Source: Ambrosia x helenae (Eukaryota; Streptophyta; Magnoliopsida; Asterales; Asteraceae). From it: a stretch of 64,000 nt of DNA. Below, one piece after another: positions 47,088 through 57,606 of this stretch. The position numbers and the translations under genes were made by a program. The DNA lies in assembly GCA_030844895.1 (NCBI GenBank), contig CM061225.1, forward strand, positions 103,182,688 to 103,246,687, in the 5' to 3' direction. The notes under the pieces were generated by a model that saw nothing but the letters and a program-made list of their open reading frames with translations, made no database searches and was not told the origin of the DNA. Positions within the stretch are counted from its first letter, which is position 1. Each line of letters begins with the position of its first letter.

Positions 47088-48645
47088 TGCTTCTTTTTAT
47101 TTCTTTAAAACAAAACTATTTTATATATATATATTAAACCTTTTAATCTTTTAAATTCATTTTAAAATATGAAAACTATTTTATAAATTCTAAAAAAATT
47201 ATATTTGTTTAATCTGAGATAAAAGTTTTATTTATAATTTTTATTTTTCAGAAATTCATTTATTTAATATTTATAATAATTAAATCATTTTCATACTATT
47301 ATATTTATAAAAATCCATTTATATATCAAAACAATTTTATTAAATTCTCCAAAATTTATCCTGACTTTTTATAAAGTTAAACTTTACTGAAATAATTTTT
47401 AATTCAGTAAAATCTTTTATTTTATATTTTTAATCAATTTTTGTTAGTTTTAATCATAATTAAATCATAATAAATTCAATTTTTGTTATTTTTGCACCAA
47501 AATTTTATAAAAATTATTTCTGATCATTTAGAACATAAATATGAATTTTAAACTAAAAATTATTTAATTTTAATATTTTTAAATATTAAAGTTAGATTTT
47601 GACAATTTGTTAAATAGATTAAATAATCTATTTTAAAGAAAATAATTTCATAAAAATTATTTTTATACTTTAAACATATTATTGTGATCATCTTAAACTT
47701 AAAAAGATTTTTAGTTATTTATTTACTAAATTTCTCTCAATTGACGAATATTTTTAATAGTAATCAAACGAGCAATTATCCCCAATTCGAAGCCCTAGAA
47801 ATACCTATATCCTAGAGTTATTTCTCTTACACATTATCGAATACTTTAGGTTGATCATTTGGGAGTAATCTCAATTCGTATTTCGTTGTCCAAGTTCAAA
47901 TTCAAGTTATTACGTGAACTGTGAGTATTCCTATCCCCTTTTTACTTTTATACATTTTTGGGGTGATTCATGTACACTATTACAAGTCCAAATTCAAATT
48001 TACATTTTTACAAATACAATTCTAGTACTATGTGCATTGCTTACAACGTGCTTTATGCTTAGACATTACATGTGGATTACATTTGTACTTAGTGAAATCA
48101 TTAACATGGTACAAGCCGACCTTAACATTGGATAGCGCTATTTGGATTGACAACCCGCCTAGGTTGATTCTCCCCCTTTTTCATCGGAGAATCCGTGGCC
48201 AGTGTTAAGTTATTATCCATTTGTTGGATAAGTACACTACAGTTCATACAGTACATTATACAGTCACAGGGTTGATTTCGCTCATTTGTATGATACATAG
48301 TTTACATATTTGCACTGTAGCTTGCACTTGAATTGTATAACTTTTCAACCTACTATACATATCAAAACTAGGAATGCTCACCAACATTTCATATGTTGAC
48401 CAAATCTATTTTGTACATGTTTCAGGTGCAGTTTGATCTAGTGCTTTAACAAGAGACATTAGTGCTTTATTTTATTTCAGTTACTTCAATATTTACATTT
48501 CATTTAGACAATGTATTTCCATTTCAATGTAAGACAGTTATTGGTTTATTCAATAATATTTACATTTTAGTACCATGTGCTTTTGAACAATCGTCACTAC
48601 GTGGCACCTCGATGATTCCGCCATCGGTTGGGGTGTTACAGGCCA

Positions 48646-48790
48646 TGAAAGTGGTCCAAGGGGGTCTGGCGCCGGTGATGAAGTGAAGAGCAGTGGAGAT
48701 GTCATCGGTGTCGGCAGCAGGGGTAAACAAGCGTGGGGTGGTGAGGGGGGAACGGGCACAGCCCCTGGGATTCATGACAATGGGGAAGCA
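48646..48790 (-). pseudogene. Captured alpha/beta-hydrolase fragment, upstream part
   Basis: The minus strand reads FPIVMNPRGCARSPLTTPRL, AADTDDISTALHFI and ARPPWTTFMA, then meets the LTR element. The frame resumes at 40983 with VAFGYGA once the insert and one TSD copy are ignored. NPRG...SPLTTPRL is a recognisable EMB8-like block. The 5' part of the gene is absent, so this is a captured fragment, not a functional enzyme gene. Confidence 0.7.
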
Positions 48791-49122
48791 GCCGGATGAT
48801 AGGCATTGGAGTATATTTTGAGTTGTTCTATTATCAGATTATTGATTGAAGGGGTTAGGGTTAGATATTTGGGGAAGAAGGTTGTGTTATAAATTACAGG
48901 TGGGTCCCATTTGATAAAAAATATTAAAAAATAAAAGGTCAGGTAAAAAGACAAAAATACCCCTGACCTTAACGAGATTTTTTAACTGGGTTAGTGAAAA
49001 GGACGAATTTGGCAAAAAAATCCAAACCTCAGGGAAGGAATTGCAAAAAAAAAACTTTTGTACTGAAGTGGCAAACTGGCCCAAACCTCAGGGACGAAAT
49101 TGGCTATTAACTCAATTAAATA

Positions 49123-49704
49123 ATTATTATATATCCTCACAACCTACATTTCATTCTTCCTATAATAAAATTCCACCTCGATATTCATAGAACTTCAAAA
49201 TAATTTAAACGCTTCTCAATGGCGTTAGGTACACTTCTTTTTTTAAATAAAATACTCATGCGAAATCACAGATCTGTGCATCATATTCATTCCAATACAC
49301 AATGCATTCACAAAAACATCAATACGATAAATTAACATGAATATTGAAACGCATTTAGTATCTCAGATTCAAATTGCGTGGTTGTTATGATATGACACAG
49401 ATCGATGAAGATCTGGTTTCATTGGTTTTAAATACATGAATTTTACCTGAAAATTGTTGGAATGGAGATGGATTAGAGAAGAAAAGGAACAGATTGTGAT
49501 TGAACGAGCTTCGATCGACGGTAGTAGTTTTATCAGAGGGTGAAGATATGGTGGTTCTATTTTAGGGTTGAGAGTTGTGAGGGAGGAAGACAACAAGAAA
49601 TATTTATTAGGGATATTTACAATAATGGGGGGTTTTTCTAAATCTAACTATATATTTACAATAATACCCCCTGTTCACATTGGTTCTTTGGTTCTCACAT
49701 GATC

Positions 49705-49759
<55 letters not shown>

Positions 49760-49891
49760 TGATCGATGAGAAGAGATGAGCATTGAACCATACAATTCTA
49801 CCGTTTATACACTCCCAATAATATATAGATTGATAAATAGTATGCCTCTAAATATGAATAGTCACTTTAGTTTTCTATAGAAGTTTCTCTA
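49123..49891. other. No gene; MITE remnant ending at a (TA)n tract
   Basis: GGTTCTCACATGATCCCTAC followed by CCTA abuts (TA)n at 49713-49757 and looks like one end of the family seen at 30151-30558. The rest is unrecognised. Confidence 0.4.
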
Positions 49892-49894
49892 TTA

Positions 49895-51149
49895 GACCAT
49901 GTGTAGTGGGGGGCTTTATTTATAAAGCCTCCTTCCTGATTGGTTCATGTGGCTGCTGAGTCAGCATGGAGAGAGAAACTGAAAAAGGGGTGTAGTGGTA
50001 GGGGCTTTATTTATAAAGCCCCTGTTTCTGATTGGTTGTTTATTTTATTATTTTTTTTAATCTTTTAACTTAAAATAATTAAAATAAAAGACAAATAAAT
50101 ATAAAAAAATTACAAATAATATTAAAAAAAATTACAACTAATATTAAAAAAAAATTACAAGTAATATTAAAAAAAAAGTTACAACTAATATTAATTTTCA
50201 TCTTCGGATTCTTCATATTCTTCGTCTTCGTCTTGGTCTTCTTCTTCTTCTTCTTCGTCACCTTCTTCTTCATCTTCACCTTCTTCTTCATCTTCGTTTC
50301 CTCCTGTGTTTGGAATATACCGAACCGGCCACGCTTGTTGGACCAAATCCGCCGTTGACGCGTCATGTACTTCATGGTCGCGAAGTTCATGTGCGTTGAG
50401 CATTCTTTCTTGCATATTAGCTTGCGGTAGATCCTGAACGGTTTCTGGTACATAATTTTGGCATATCGTTTTACCTTCATCTTCTAATATCATATTATGC
50501 ATGATTATACATGCATACAGAGCATCTCGCAGCTTGTCTGTGGTCCATGCACGAGCAATAAACGTTTGCTCATCCGGAAACGACGCCTAAACATCTTTGG
50601 GTCGGGGTAAGTCGGGTTTTCATCAAAGCAATCCTTCATCAATCGAGCATTTGCCGATACACGATCTCGTTCGTAATACTGCCTAGTTTGTTTTGGACGT
50701 GTAGGCGTACTAGTTTCTTCAAGATACCTCGCCGAAAGCGCAAGCGCACTCGTAATCGCATCTTGCTCCAACTCTTCGTCTGTCAAATCACCCTCGTCGC
50801 CTAGAAACTCTCTATAATATTCTCTCGCAATGGATGATGACGCGGGGGAACCCATTTTTTTCAAATATTGGTAATGTGTTTGAATATTTTTAGAAAGGTA
50901 TTTTTATGTGTGTATATTATATATGTGTTGTGTATTTATAATAAACAAAAAAATAGCCATTTAAAAAAAACAGTCATATGACCGTTGCAAGTCCACATGC
51001 CACGATTTAATTGGGTGATTCAATTGGTTACCGGCGTTATTATTATAGAGCCCCCACCCATTTTAGAAAAATAGCGCCCCTATGTTATGGTGTGGGGGGC
51101 GCTATTTTTAAAAAAAAAAATCACAAATAACGCCTCACTACGGAGGGTC
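49895..51149 (-). mobile_element. Internally deleted PIF/Harbinger element
   Basis: Ends GACCATGTGTAGTGGGG and, reverse-complemented, GACCCTCCGTAGTGAGG, with TSD TTA at 49892-49894 and 51150-51152. The left end is partly duplicated: TGTAGTG plus GGGCTTTATTTATAAAGCC occurs at about 49903 and again at about 49991. It carries the two outer parts of a transposase gene on the minus strand with the catalytic middle missing. Confidence 0.85.
50191..50855 (-). pseudogene. PIF/Harbinger transposase with the catalytic core deleted
   Basis: The N-terminal part (ATG near 50853) reads MGSPASSSIAREYYREFLGD, RYYERDRVSANARL-like sequence (here QYYERDRVSANARL) and FRRRFRMSK. The frame then switches directly to C-terminal blocks (ARAWTTDKLRDALYACIIMH, MHNMILEDEGKTICQNYVPE), ending in a long Glu/Asp tract and a stop at 50191-50193. 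The junction lies near 50560. The central DDE region, several hundred bases in relatives, is gone, so the element can move only in trans. Confidence 0.85.
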
Positions 51150-51152
51150 TTA

Positions 51153-51605
51153 TAGAGACTCCAATATAGTGAGATTTAGTTGATTTCACTATTTTTTTTC
51201 TTTTATATTTTTAAGCAAAGTAGGATTTAGAGGCTTCAATCCGATTGATCCAAAAGAGTTTCGTAAAATTACGGTTTTAAGTGGATAATAGATTTTTAAG
51301 GTGATATGTAACAGATTTTGCAAGTTGCAATATGATAAGTCTTTAAGACAATTAAACACAAGAGTAAATTTTAAATAGTAATTTGAATATTGCGTCTTTC
51401 AGTTCTTGTAGACATGATGACCTCTGGCTCTCTATGATACGAGACACTTATGGAGTAGCAGTAGTTGCTGTACGCAAATGAATGTTAACATGCTACAACA
51501 GTTTTAACGACAAAAATGGAGTAAATTTCTGATGATGGTTTAGCATAATAATCCAATTAGATTATTGAATTTAGACAACATTTTATTAATTTTGGAATAG
51601 TTTGG
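51153..51605. other. No recognised feature
   Basis: AT-rich non-coding sequence without open frames of interest. Confidence 0.5.
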
Positions 51606-51649
51606 CTAGTCAAGTACTAATCGTATATGTTCTAAATTTTTTTTCCGCA

Positions 51650-52330
51650 CCAAGTATTGATTAGAGAAAATTACATCAAGACAGCGGACAACAACCTGCG
51701 TCGCCACCCCTCTCTGAATAGCAAACCCTAATTTACTAAAAACGTAACCTTGCCCACCCGGCGCCGAGACACCAGTATGAATAACTCGTTGTACCCTGGT
51801 GAGGAAACGAATAGCCTCCGGTGCCAATGAGCCAAAGGTATCAAAAGCCAAGGGTACAAAAATGTGTTGGTTCTCCTCGCAGGCTTGAGCATGCTTTTCT
51901 ACCTTCTTTGCTTCTACTTTCCGCACCACTTGCCCTGCTACAAACCCACTATCCCTCAACCCAACTAGAGGAGATACATCCATCAGGTCAACACAAGTAT
52001 GCTTCCCCTGGCCCACCCAAAGACAAGGAGATCTGCTGGACGCAGGGTGGATCTCTCTTCTACGGGATCCGAGAGGAAGTTCACAGGGGTCTCCTTCCTG
52101 GCTGAGATCCCAGCCCGTCTTAAAATGTTCCACAGAACGTCTCGAGCCCAATCATGCCGATATTTGAACCAGGGTAACTCCTGGCAATGAACCGCATGTT
52201 TCTCGTATTCATTCAGGCAGGCATTACGAAAAATCGGACAGATTTCATCCTCCTGATATATGGGAATCATTAAACGATATTTAAAAATGGTCATATATTC
52301 AATAGCGGACATACTTTCATCTTTGTTCAT
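51650..52330 (-). pseudogene. Non-LTR RT family, copy 5 (finger and nuclease-like domain)
   Basis: The minus strand opens with SAIEYMTIFKYRLMIPIYQE, then the finger ICPIFRNACLNEYEKHAVHC (first Cys kept, second changed to Phe) and FKYRHDWARDVL. Next come RSTLRPADLLVFGWARG, a frameshift near 52015, GKHTCVDLMDVSPLVGLRDS, NQHIFVPLAFDTFGSLAPEA and QGYVFSKLGFAIQRGVATQV. The end, normally LVARLP, is altered. The RT domain is absent, so it is 5'-truncated. Confidence 0.8.
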
Positions 52331-52939
52331 TTATAATTAAATTAATGGCCAGCAATCTAAATACAGTCATCTTAGATGATAGTTGTAGTCAAGTTCAAGT
52401 GATTTATATACTTTTTGTTTCTACGTTGTTTAATTTGTGAAATATAAATAAATTAGTAAGCGCTGATATATGTTGATGAAGTTTGGCGGACAACCTAAGT
52501 TGCAGAAAGTAAAAACAACAAATTGTCTTTAAATGATTGTAATCATTTGAATAAACTAGAAGTGATCCCGTGCTACGTAACGGGACAAATCAATTTTAAA
52601 TGAAAGTTAAATGGAAATGTAGACGAAATATTAATAATAATGCTAATAAAAAAAAAACCTAAAACTAAAATATTGTAAAAAAAATCTTTAGTTTTTCCCA
52701 ACGCAAATCGGTTCTAGGTGGTTTGGTTTATTTTTGGCCCATCGTGGTTTCTAGCCCGTGTCGATTTGGCCAAAAAACTTAAAAGAAGCCAAACTTGTTT
52801 TAAACTCAAACTGGTTCGAGAAAAAAAAGGGTTATCTCTACTGTATTTTTTATTTATAAATATAAAAATTATTGTTAAGAAAGTGCATTTAGTTCATTTA
52901 ATTAAAATATTAAATTATGAGTTTATTTAATTTTTTTTA
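52331..52939. other. Non-coding, with one Helitron end
   Basis: Nothing coding. The Helitron terminus at 52556 is listed separately. Confidence 0.45.
52556..52590 (-). mobile_element. Helitron 3' terminus, minus strand
   Basis: On the minus strand TCCCGT...ACGGGA (6-bp stem, 8-nt loop) is followed after a short spacer by CTAG (52556-52559) and T. The body would lie to the right; no Helitron gene or 5' end was found. Confidence 0.5.
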
Positions 52940-53177
52940 TTTTTTTTTTGAACGGCAGACGTTACATCTCCTATATATTACACCAATACTTCTAAATTAC
53001 AACACCCTTGCCAAGGATTGAACCTTAGACCTCCCATCTAAGAGACATAGCCCACTTGGTAGAGACATATGTCTCTTAGATGGGAGGTCTAAGGTTCAAT
53101 CCTTGGCAAGGGTGTTGTAATTTAGAATTATTGGTGTAATATATAGGAGATGTAACGTCTGCCGTTCAAAAAAAAAA
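52940..53177 (+). repeat. tRNA-derived SINE fused to its own inverted copy (long hairpin)
   Basis: Arms 52940-53047 and 53070-53177 are reverse complements over about 108 bases with one mismatch seen (AGAAGTATT against AGAATTATT). The 22-nt loop holds the A-box TAGCCCACTTGG (53048-53059). The plus-strand copy has B-box GGTTCAATCC (53093-53102) and ends GCCGTTCAAAAAAAA, so 53048-53177 reads as a tRNA-derived SINE. The left arm lacks its own A-box head. Confidence 0.75.
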
Positions 53178-53187
53178 TTAAATAAAG

Positions 53188-53456
53188 GAGAAAATTGCAG
53201 TTTTCGTTCCTGTGGTTTGCCTAAACTAACAGGTTCAGCCCAGGCTTAACACCCTGAGTACGTGTGGTTTCATTTTCTAACACTTTACGTCCCTCCTTCT
53301 AACAGACGTTACGTTTTCTGTTAGTGTGTGGTGAAATAACTATTATACCCTTAATTTTTTTAGGTGAAATGACTCTTATATCCTCCCATCTTCTTCCCCA
53401 ACCCACCCACCCACCACCACCTGTAATAACACAGGGAGGAAAACTGCAATTTTCTC
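53188..53456. mobile_element. MULE-type MITE
   Basis: Ends GAGAAAATTGCAGTTTTCGT and, reverse-complemented, GAGAAAATTGCAGTTTTCCT. A perfect 10-bp TSD TTAAATAAAG is at 53178-53187 and 53457-53466. Non-coding, 269 bp. Confidence 0.75.
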
Positions 53457-53466
53457 TTAAATAAAG

Positions 53467-54057
53467 TGTTAATTAGTTAGAAGTTTATATTAAATAATGT
53501 ATTAATGATTTGATATAAATTACAATGATGTCCTTTTATAATGAAGTTAAATTACCTTGTTGTCCATCTAGAATGCACTATATAGTAGTATAGATAGTGC
53601 CCTTTAGCCTCATGTTTTAACAAAATAAATAACGTAAACTATTTTATTTAACGATGATTAAAGTAATATCAAATTAATGGATCAACTCTTCACATTTATA
53701 TTATACAACATTTCATTCTCGATAACTATCATCGTCAATCCGCAATGCCTTTTTTTTGTTTATTTTTAGTTATGTGAGCTAAAGCTTCATGGATATTGGC
53801 TAATGGACTAATGATTAAGTTACTTAAGTGGGCAAATAGCATAATGGGTCTGAGTTTTGGACTTTGAACTTATAATGAGCCTATTACAAACTAACAAATT
53901 TTTCAGACAATTGGTGTAGAGCTTACATTGTGTTCCAAGTTTAATAAAGGAAAGAAAAGAAGAGAAAGGGAATTAAGGAGAGAAAACAAAAGGGAGTGGA
54001 AAGGAAATTTTTAACTAACTATCGTGTTTTTCAAGTTCGAAGGAATTGAAAAAGAAA
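53467..54057. other. No recognised feature
   Basis: AT-rich non-coding sequence. Confidence 0.5.
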
Positions 54058-54599
54058 GGTAAGTATTTTATGTTTAAAAAATCTTTCAAATTGGATTTGG
54101 AAGGATGAGAACTGAAGAAAATAAACCAAAATTTTCCTTACATTTCTCTCTATTTCTCTCTTTAAAAAAACTCTGGAACATGATTTTTTTTACATTCTTC
54201 TAAACCTTTTCTTTTCTTTCGTTAAATGAAACTCGAGAACACAATATTAATAATTTTAAATTGATTGTAATTTTAAAATTATTTAAAATGTGCACCTATA
54301 AGTTAGGCCCAGACAAGCAGTTCTTCTCGGTAAGTATTTTATGTTTAAAAAATCTTTCAAATTGGATTTGGAAGGATGAGAACTGAAGAAAATAAACTAA
54401 AATTTTCCTTACATTTCTCTCCATTTCTCTTTTTAAAAAACTCTGGAACATGATTTTTTTTACATCCTTCTAAACCTTTTCTTTTCTTTCGTTAAATGAA
54501 ACTCGAGAACACAATATTAGTAATTTTAAATCGATTGTAATTTTTAAAATATTTAAAATGTGCACCTATAAATTAGGCCCAGACAAGCAGTTCTTCTCG
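54058..54599 (+). repeat. 271-bp tandem duplication
   Basis: 54058-54328 is repeated at 54329-54599 with only a handful of substitutions and one-base indels (for example AATAAACC against AATAAACT). Each unit ends CAAGCAGTTCTTCTC. Non-coding. Confidence 0.9.
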
Positions 54600-54971
54600 C
54601 ATCTCTTAAAAGACCGCCCAAATTAAACACATGTAGTTTACATACGTAATTACTACTTTATTTCTTTAAAGTTTAAAATTTACGGGGACTCCGGCCACTA
54701 AAGGCAAAATAATGATTCACCATCTATATATAAAAAATATGATAAATTATTCCAAAGAAGATACAATGATAGATTATGTGATCAATTATGATTGAAAATC
54801 ATGACCTAGAAGTATCATCGTACTATCATGAGCGTTGTTTGTGACATTCTTTCATGACCTTTTTAAATGACCATTCGTTGTATAAAAAGTATCATTAACC
54901 GTTTTTTTTAATTTAGAAAACCCAAGCTATAATTCTGTATAGATCAAAGGGAGTATTTTATTTTAATTTAC

Positions 54972-56917
54972 TCTTGGGGTAAGGAGAAGGTTGCGTATTT
55001 AGGGGATTTTCAATTTAGGGTTGAGGTCCCTAATGGGGCTGAAGCAGTGTTGCACAGTGCCAATAGGTTTGTAAACATGTTTCTTTCTGATAGCTCCCTG
55101 GCTATGCTTACTGTTGATTTCTCCAATGCTTTTAACGTAGTCGGTGGTACGGCACTTCTCAGGGAAGTTAATTGTCGATGCCCATCCATTTACCCGTTGG
55201 TGCAATTCTTGTATGTCGGCATGCCAGGTTATATACGTGGGTGATACTCACATTGGTGCTACTACTGGGGTTCAACAAAGGGACCCCCCTCGACCCCCTC
55301 CTTTTTGCATTGGTCCTTCATCTGCTTGTTCTCCGGGTGCAGGAAGCCTGCTCCCTCCTATTCCATGCTTGGTATCTAGATGATGGCACTATCATAGGTA
55401 AAACAGAAGACGTAGCGAGGGCACTCGATATTATTCAATCTGAAGGGCCGTCTCTATGGCTTATGCTTAATGTGCGAAAAACTGAGATTTTTTGGCCGAC
55501 GTGCAATGGTTCAGCAACAACGCCCGGTTTATTTCCTAATGAGATAGGTAGGCCCGACCGAGGGGTTAAACTCCTTGGGGGAGCTGTTAGCCGGGACGCA
55601 GGTTATATACGCTCTTTGGCAACAAAAAGGGCTTTGCGCGCGATTGAACTCATGGAACACCTGCCAAAACTAAGAGACCCTCAACGTGAGCTTCTCTTAC
55701 TGTGCTCATGCATGGGGGTTGCTAAATTAGTGTTCGGGCTCCGGACATGTCACCCAGAGCATGTCCAAGAGGCGGTGTCCATTTTTTATGCAAGCCTTCG
55801 AAAGGCGGTTGAAAGCATTGTTGTTTGTGGAGGGGCACATTTTGGGGACCTCAAATGGAGGCTAGCATCCTTGCCTATGCGGTATGGGGGCTTAGGGATT
55901 TTCACGGCAGGGGATGTGTCAACATACGCCTTTGTAGCGTCACGAGCTAGCTCAGTTGTGGGGATTGCAGGACCACATCATGCGGAGTGCTGGTGTGATG
56001 GGGGTGGATTCTGACTACACCCTCGCATTTGGTAATATTAAAACAGTTCTTCCGGAAATTGATCTAGGCGGTTATACCGATAAGGAGACCGCCCCCAAGA
56101 AACCTCAACAAACCTTGGCGAGTGCTCTTTATGGTAAACACGTGCAGACTATGGAGGGGTAGTTTGATATGACTCCGCGACAAAAGGCGGTGTTTGCATG
56201 TCTTCAAGAGGCTCATGCTCAAGATTTCTGACTGTCGTGCCCATTGAAGGGCTTGGGCAACGGATGTCGGCGATCGAATACAGGGCTATTCTTAAATATC
56301 GGCTCATGATACCTCTGTTCCCCCGGATGAACCATGCCCCCATTTGCAAAAGAGCAAGTCTGGATAAATTTGGCGAGCATGCGCTCCACTGTAAGCAATT
56401 TCCGGGGTTCAAGTACCGCTATGATTTGGTCAGAGATGTTCTATGGGACGTGCTTCGAAGTGCGGGGGTCTCAGCCAAGAAAGAAGCACCGGTCAATTTT
56501 CTGACTGATTCGCGGGAGGGGAGATCTACCTTACGTCATGCGGATGTTCTTGTGTTTGGATGGGTTGGGGGCAAACATGCTTGTGTTGACCTTGCAGGGG
56601 TTTCCCCCTTGGTAGGTTTGCGCGACAGCGGTTTTGTACCGGGGCAGGCAGTTTTGAGGGCAGAAGCTAAAAAGGTCGCTAAGCACGGAGCAGCCTGTTT
56701 AAAGGATCAACATGTGTTCTTGTTGTTTGCTTTTGACACATTTGGATCTCTGGCTCCTGAGGCAGTACGGTTCCTGAAACGAGTGCAGAAGGTGGTCCAC
56801 AGTGAGTCAGTGACTCGCAGAGCCCTAAGATCCAAGGGTTTGTGTTTAGCAAGATAGGCTTTGCGATTCAAAAGGGGATAGCGACGCAGCTTGTTGCCCG
56901 CTTACCCACCATCTAAA
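54972..56917 (+). pseudogene. Non-LTR reverse transcriptase, most complete copy (RT, zinc finger, nuclease-like domain)
   Basis: Frames in order: RT motif A region MLTVDFSNAFNVV (55099-55140), motif B split over two frameshifts (TGVQQ, then LLFALVLHLL), catalytic WYLDDGTIIG (about 55371), then VKLLGGAVSRDAGYI and a long thumb-like region ending LPMRYGGLGIF (about 55875). After a frameshift near 55960 and a stop near 56160, IEYRAILKYRLMIPLFPR leads to a finger (ICKRASLDKFGEHALHC; the first Cys is lost) and FKYRYDLVRDVL. Then come RSTLRHADVLVFGWVGGKHA-CVDLAGVSPL and AFDTFGSLAPEAVRFL. A final frameshift separates the terminal LVARLP block (stop at about 56917). The 5' end, including any first domain, is missing. 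AATTTACTCTT/AATTACTCTT near 54964 and 56962 may be an imperfect TSD. Confidence 0.85.
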
Positions 56918-56983
56918 TGTAACTTGTTTTGTCTTGGAAATGAAATTTAAGTTATAAAAAAAAATTACTCTTTGATTACATAA

Positions 56984-57606
56984 GGGGGGACTGGGCGTCA
57001 CCCGAATCGGTCACACCGTCGCCACCCATGCTGGTAGTGGTCCCGTGAACCATTTTGCTGGTTGTATCTACCGTGCTGGTAACCGTTTTTTATTTATTTT
57101 TGACTTAAATAAATACTATTTTTTGTATTTTAACCGTCTGTTTTTAATATTGTTTATTATTTTAACTGTTTGTCTTATAATTGTTTTATTATTTTAAGCG
57201 TTTGTTTTAAAAGAAATAAAAAAACCTAGAGTTGGTGCAACAGTTGTCATGCGTCGACATGGTCAAAGTTGTTGTCGTATCGAGCCGCATAGTCCACATG
57301 TGTGAACTCGATAGCCAACTCCGGTTCGATGCCCGACTCCTCCCTCAACGTGTTCTCGTACACGGTGGTCCACCGATCACACTTTATGTTGAGATTGGTC
57401 CACTTCCGCTGCAGGCTCACTATTGTCCGGTCATTGGTGTCGATGTGGCGGTTGAAATCGGACAGTACACGGTCCCAAAAACCCTCCGGATGGGAGCCCG
57501 AGCCCGAGGCCCTCAAGCGTTTACGTTGTTGAAGAACCGGGTCGTCCAAGGCATCTTTGTAGCAGATCACCAAGGCAATCTATTCTTCGGAGGTCCAGCG
57601 AGTCAT
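56984..57606 (-). mobile_element. PIF/Harbinger-type remnant with ORF1
   Basis: The left end GGGGGGACTGGGCGTCACC follows TAA (56981-56983) and shares CCACCCATGCTGGTAGTGGT with the remnant ending at 28903. A matching right end was not found, so the element is truncated or its end too diverged. It contains the Myb-like ORF1 below. Confidence 0.55.
57247..57606 (-). pseudogene. Myb/SANT-like ORF1 fragment of a PIF/Harbinger element
   Basis: ATG at 57604-57606 opens MTRWTSEE, then an in-frame TAG, then IALVICYKDALDDP, LRASGSGSHPEGFWDRVLSD, RTIVSLQRKWTNLNIKCDRW and a stop at 57247. Trp spacing (TRW, GFW, KW) is that of the trihelix/Myb-like domain typical of ORF1 of plant PIF elements. The protein ends earlier than usual family members and lacks the Ser/Lys-rich middle and coiled tail. 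Confidence 0.7.

Larger units (their letters stand above)
40984..48640 (+). mobile_element. Non-autonomous (LARD-like) LTR retrotransposon
   Basis: LTRs 40984-43548 and 46065-48640 start TGTGACATCC and end GGTTGGGGTGTTACA. TSD GGCCA is at 40979-40983 and 48641-48645. The LTRs differ by only a few substitutions plus TA/TAA repeat lengths, so this is the youngest datable insertion in the window. The 2.5-kb interior has a PBS and a polypurine tract but no gag-pol. Terminal, leader and PPT motifs match the gypsy element at 12581, its probable helper family. Confidence 0.93.
46065..48640 (+). repeat. 3' LTR of the LARD-like element
   Basis: Almost identical to the 5' LTR; visible changes are AATAGCAGG for AACAGCAGG, GAACATAAA for GAACAGAAA, and repeat-length differences. 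Confidence 0.93.
39949..49113. mobile_element. Pack-MULE with about 280-bp TIRs, split by an LTR element
   Basis: Left TIR 39949-40228 and right TIR 48834-49113 are almost identical inverted repeats starting GAGTTAATAGCCAATTTCG. A perfect 9-bp TSD AATTAAATA is at 39940-39948 and 49114-49122, diagnostic of Mutator-like transposition. No transposase is present. Without the nested element (40984-48640 plus one TSD copy) the MULE is about 1.5 kb and carries a captured hydrolase gene fragment on the minus strand. Confidence 0.9.
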
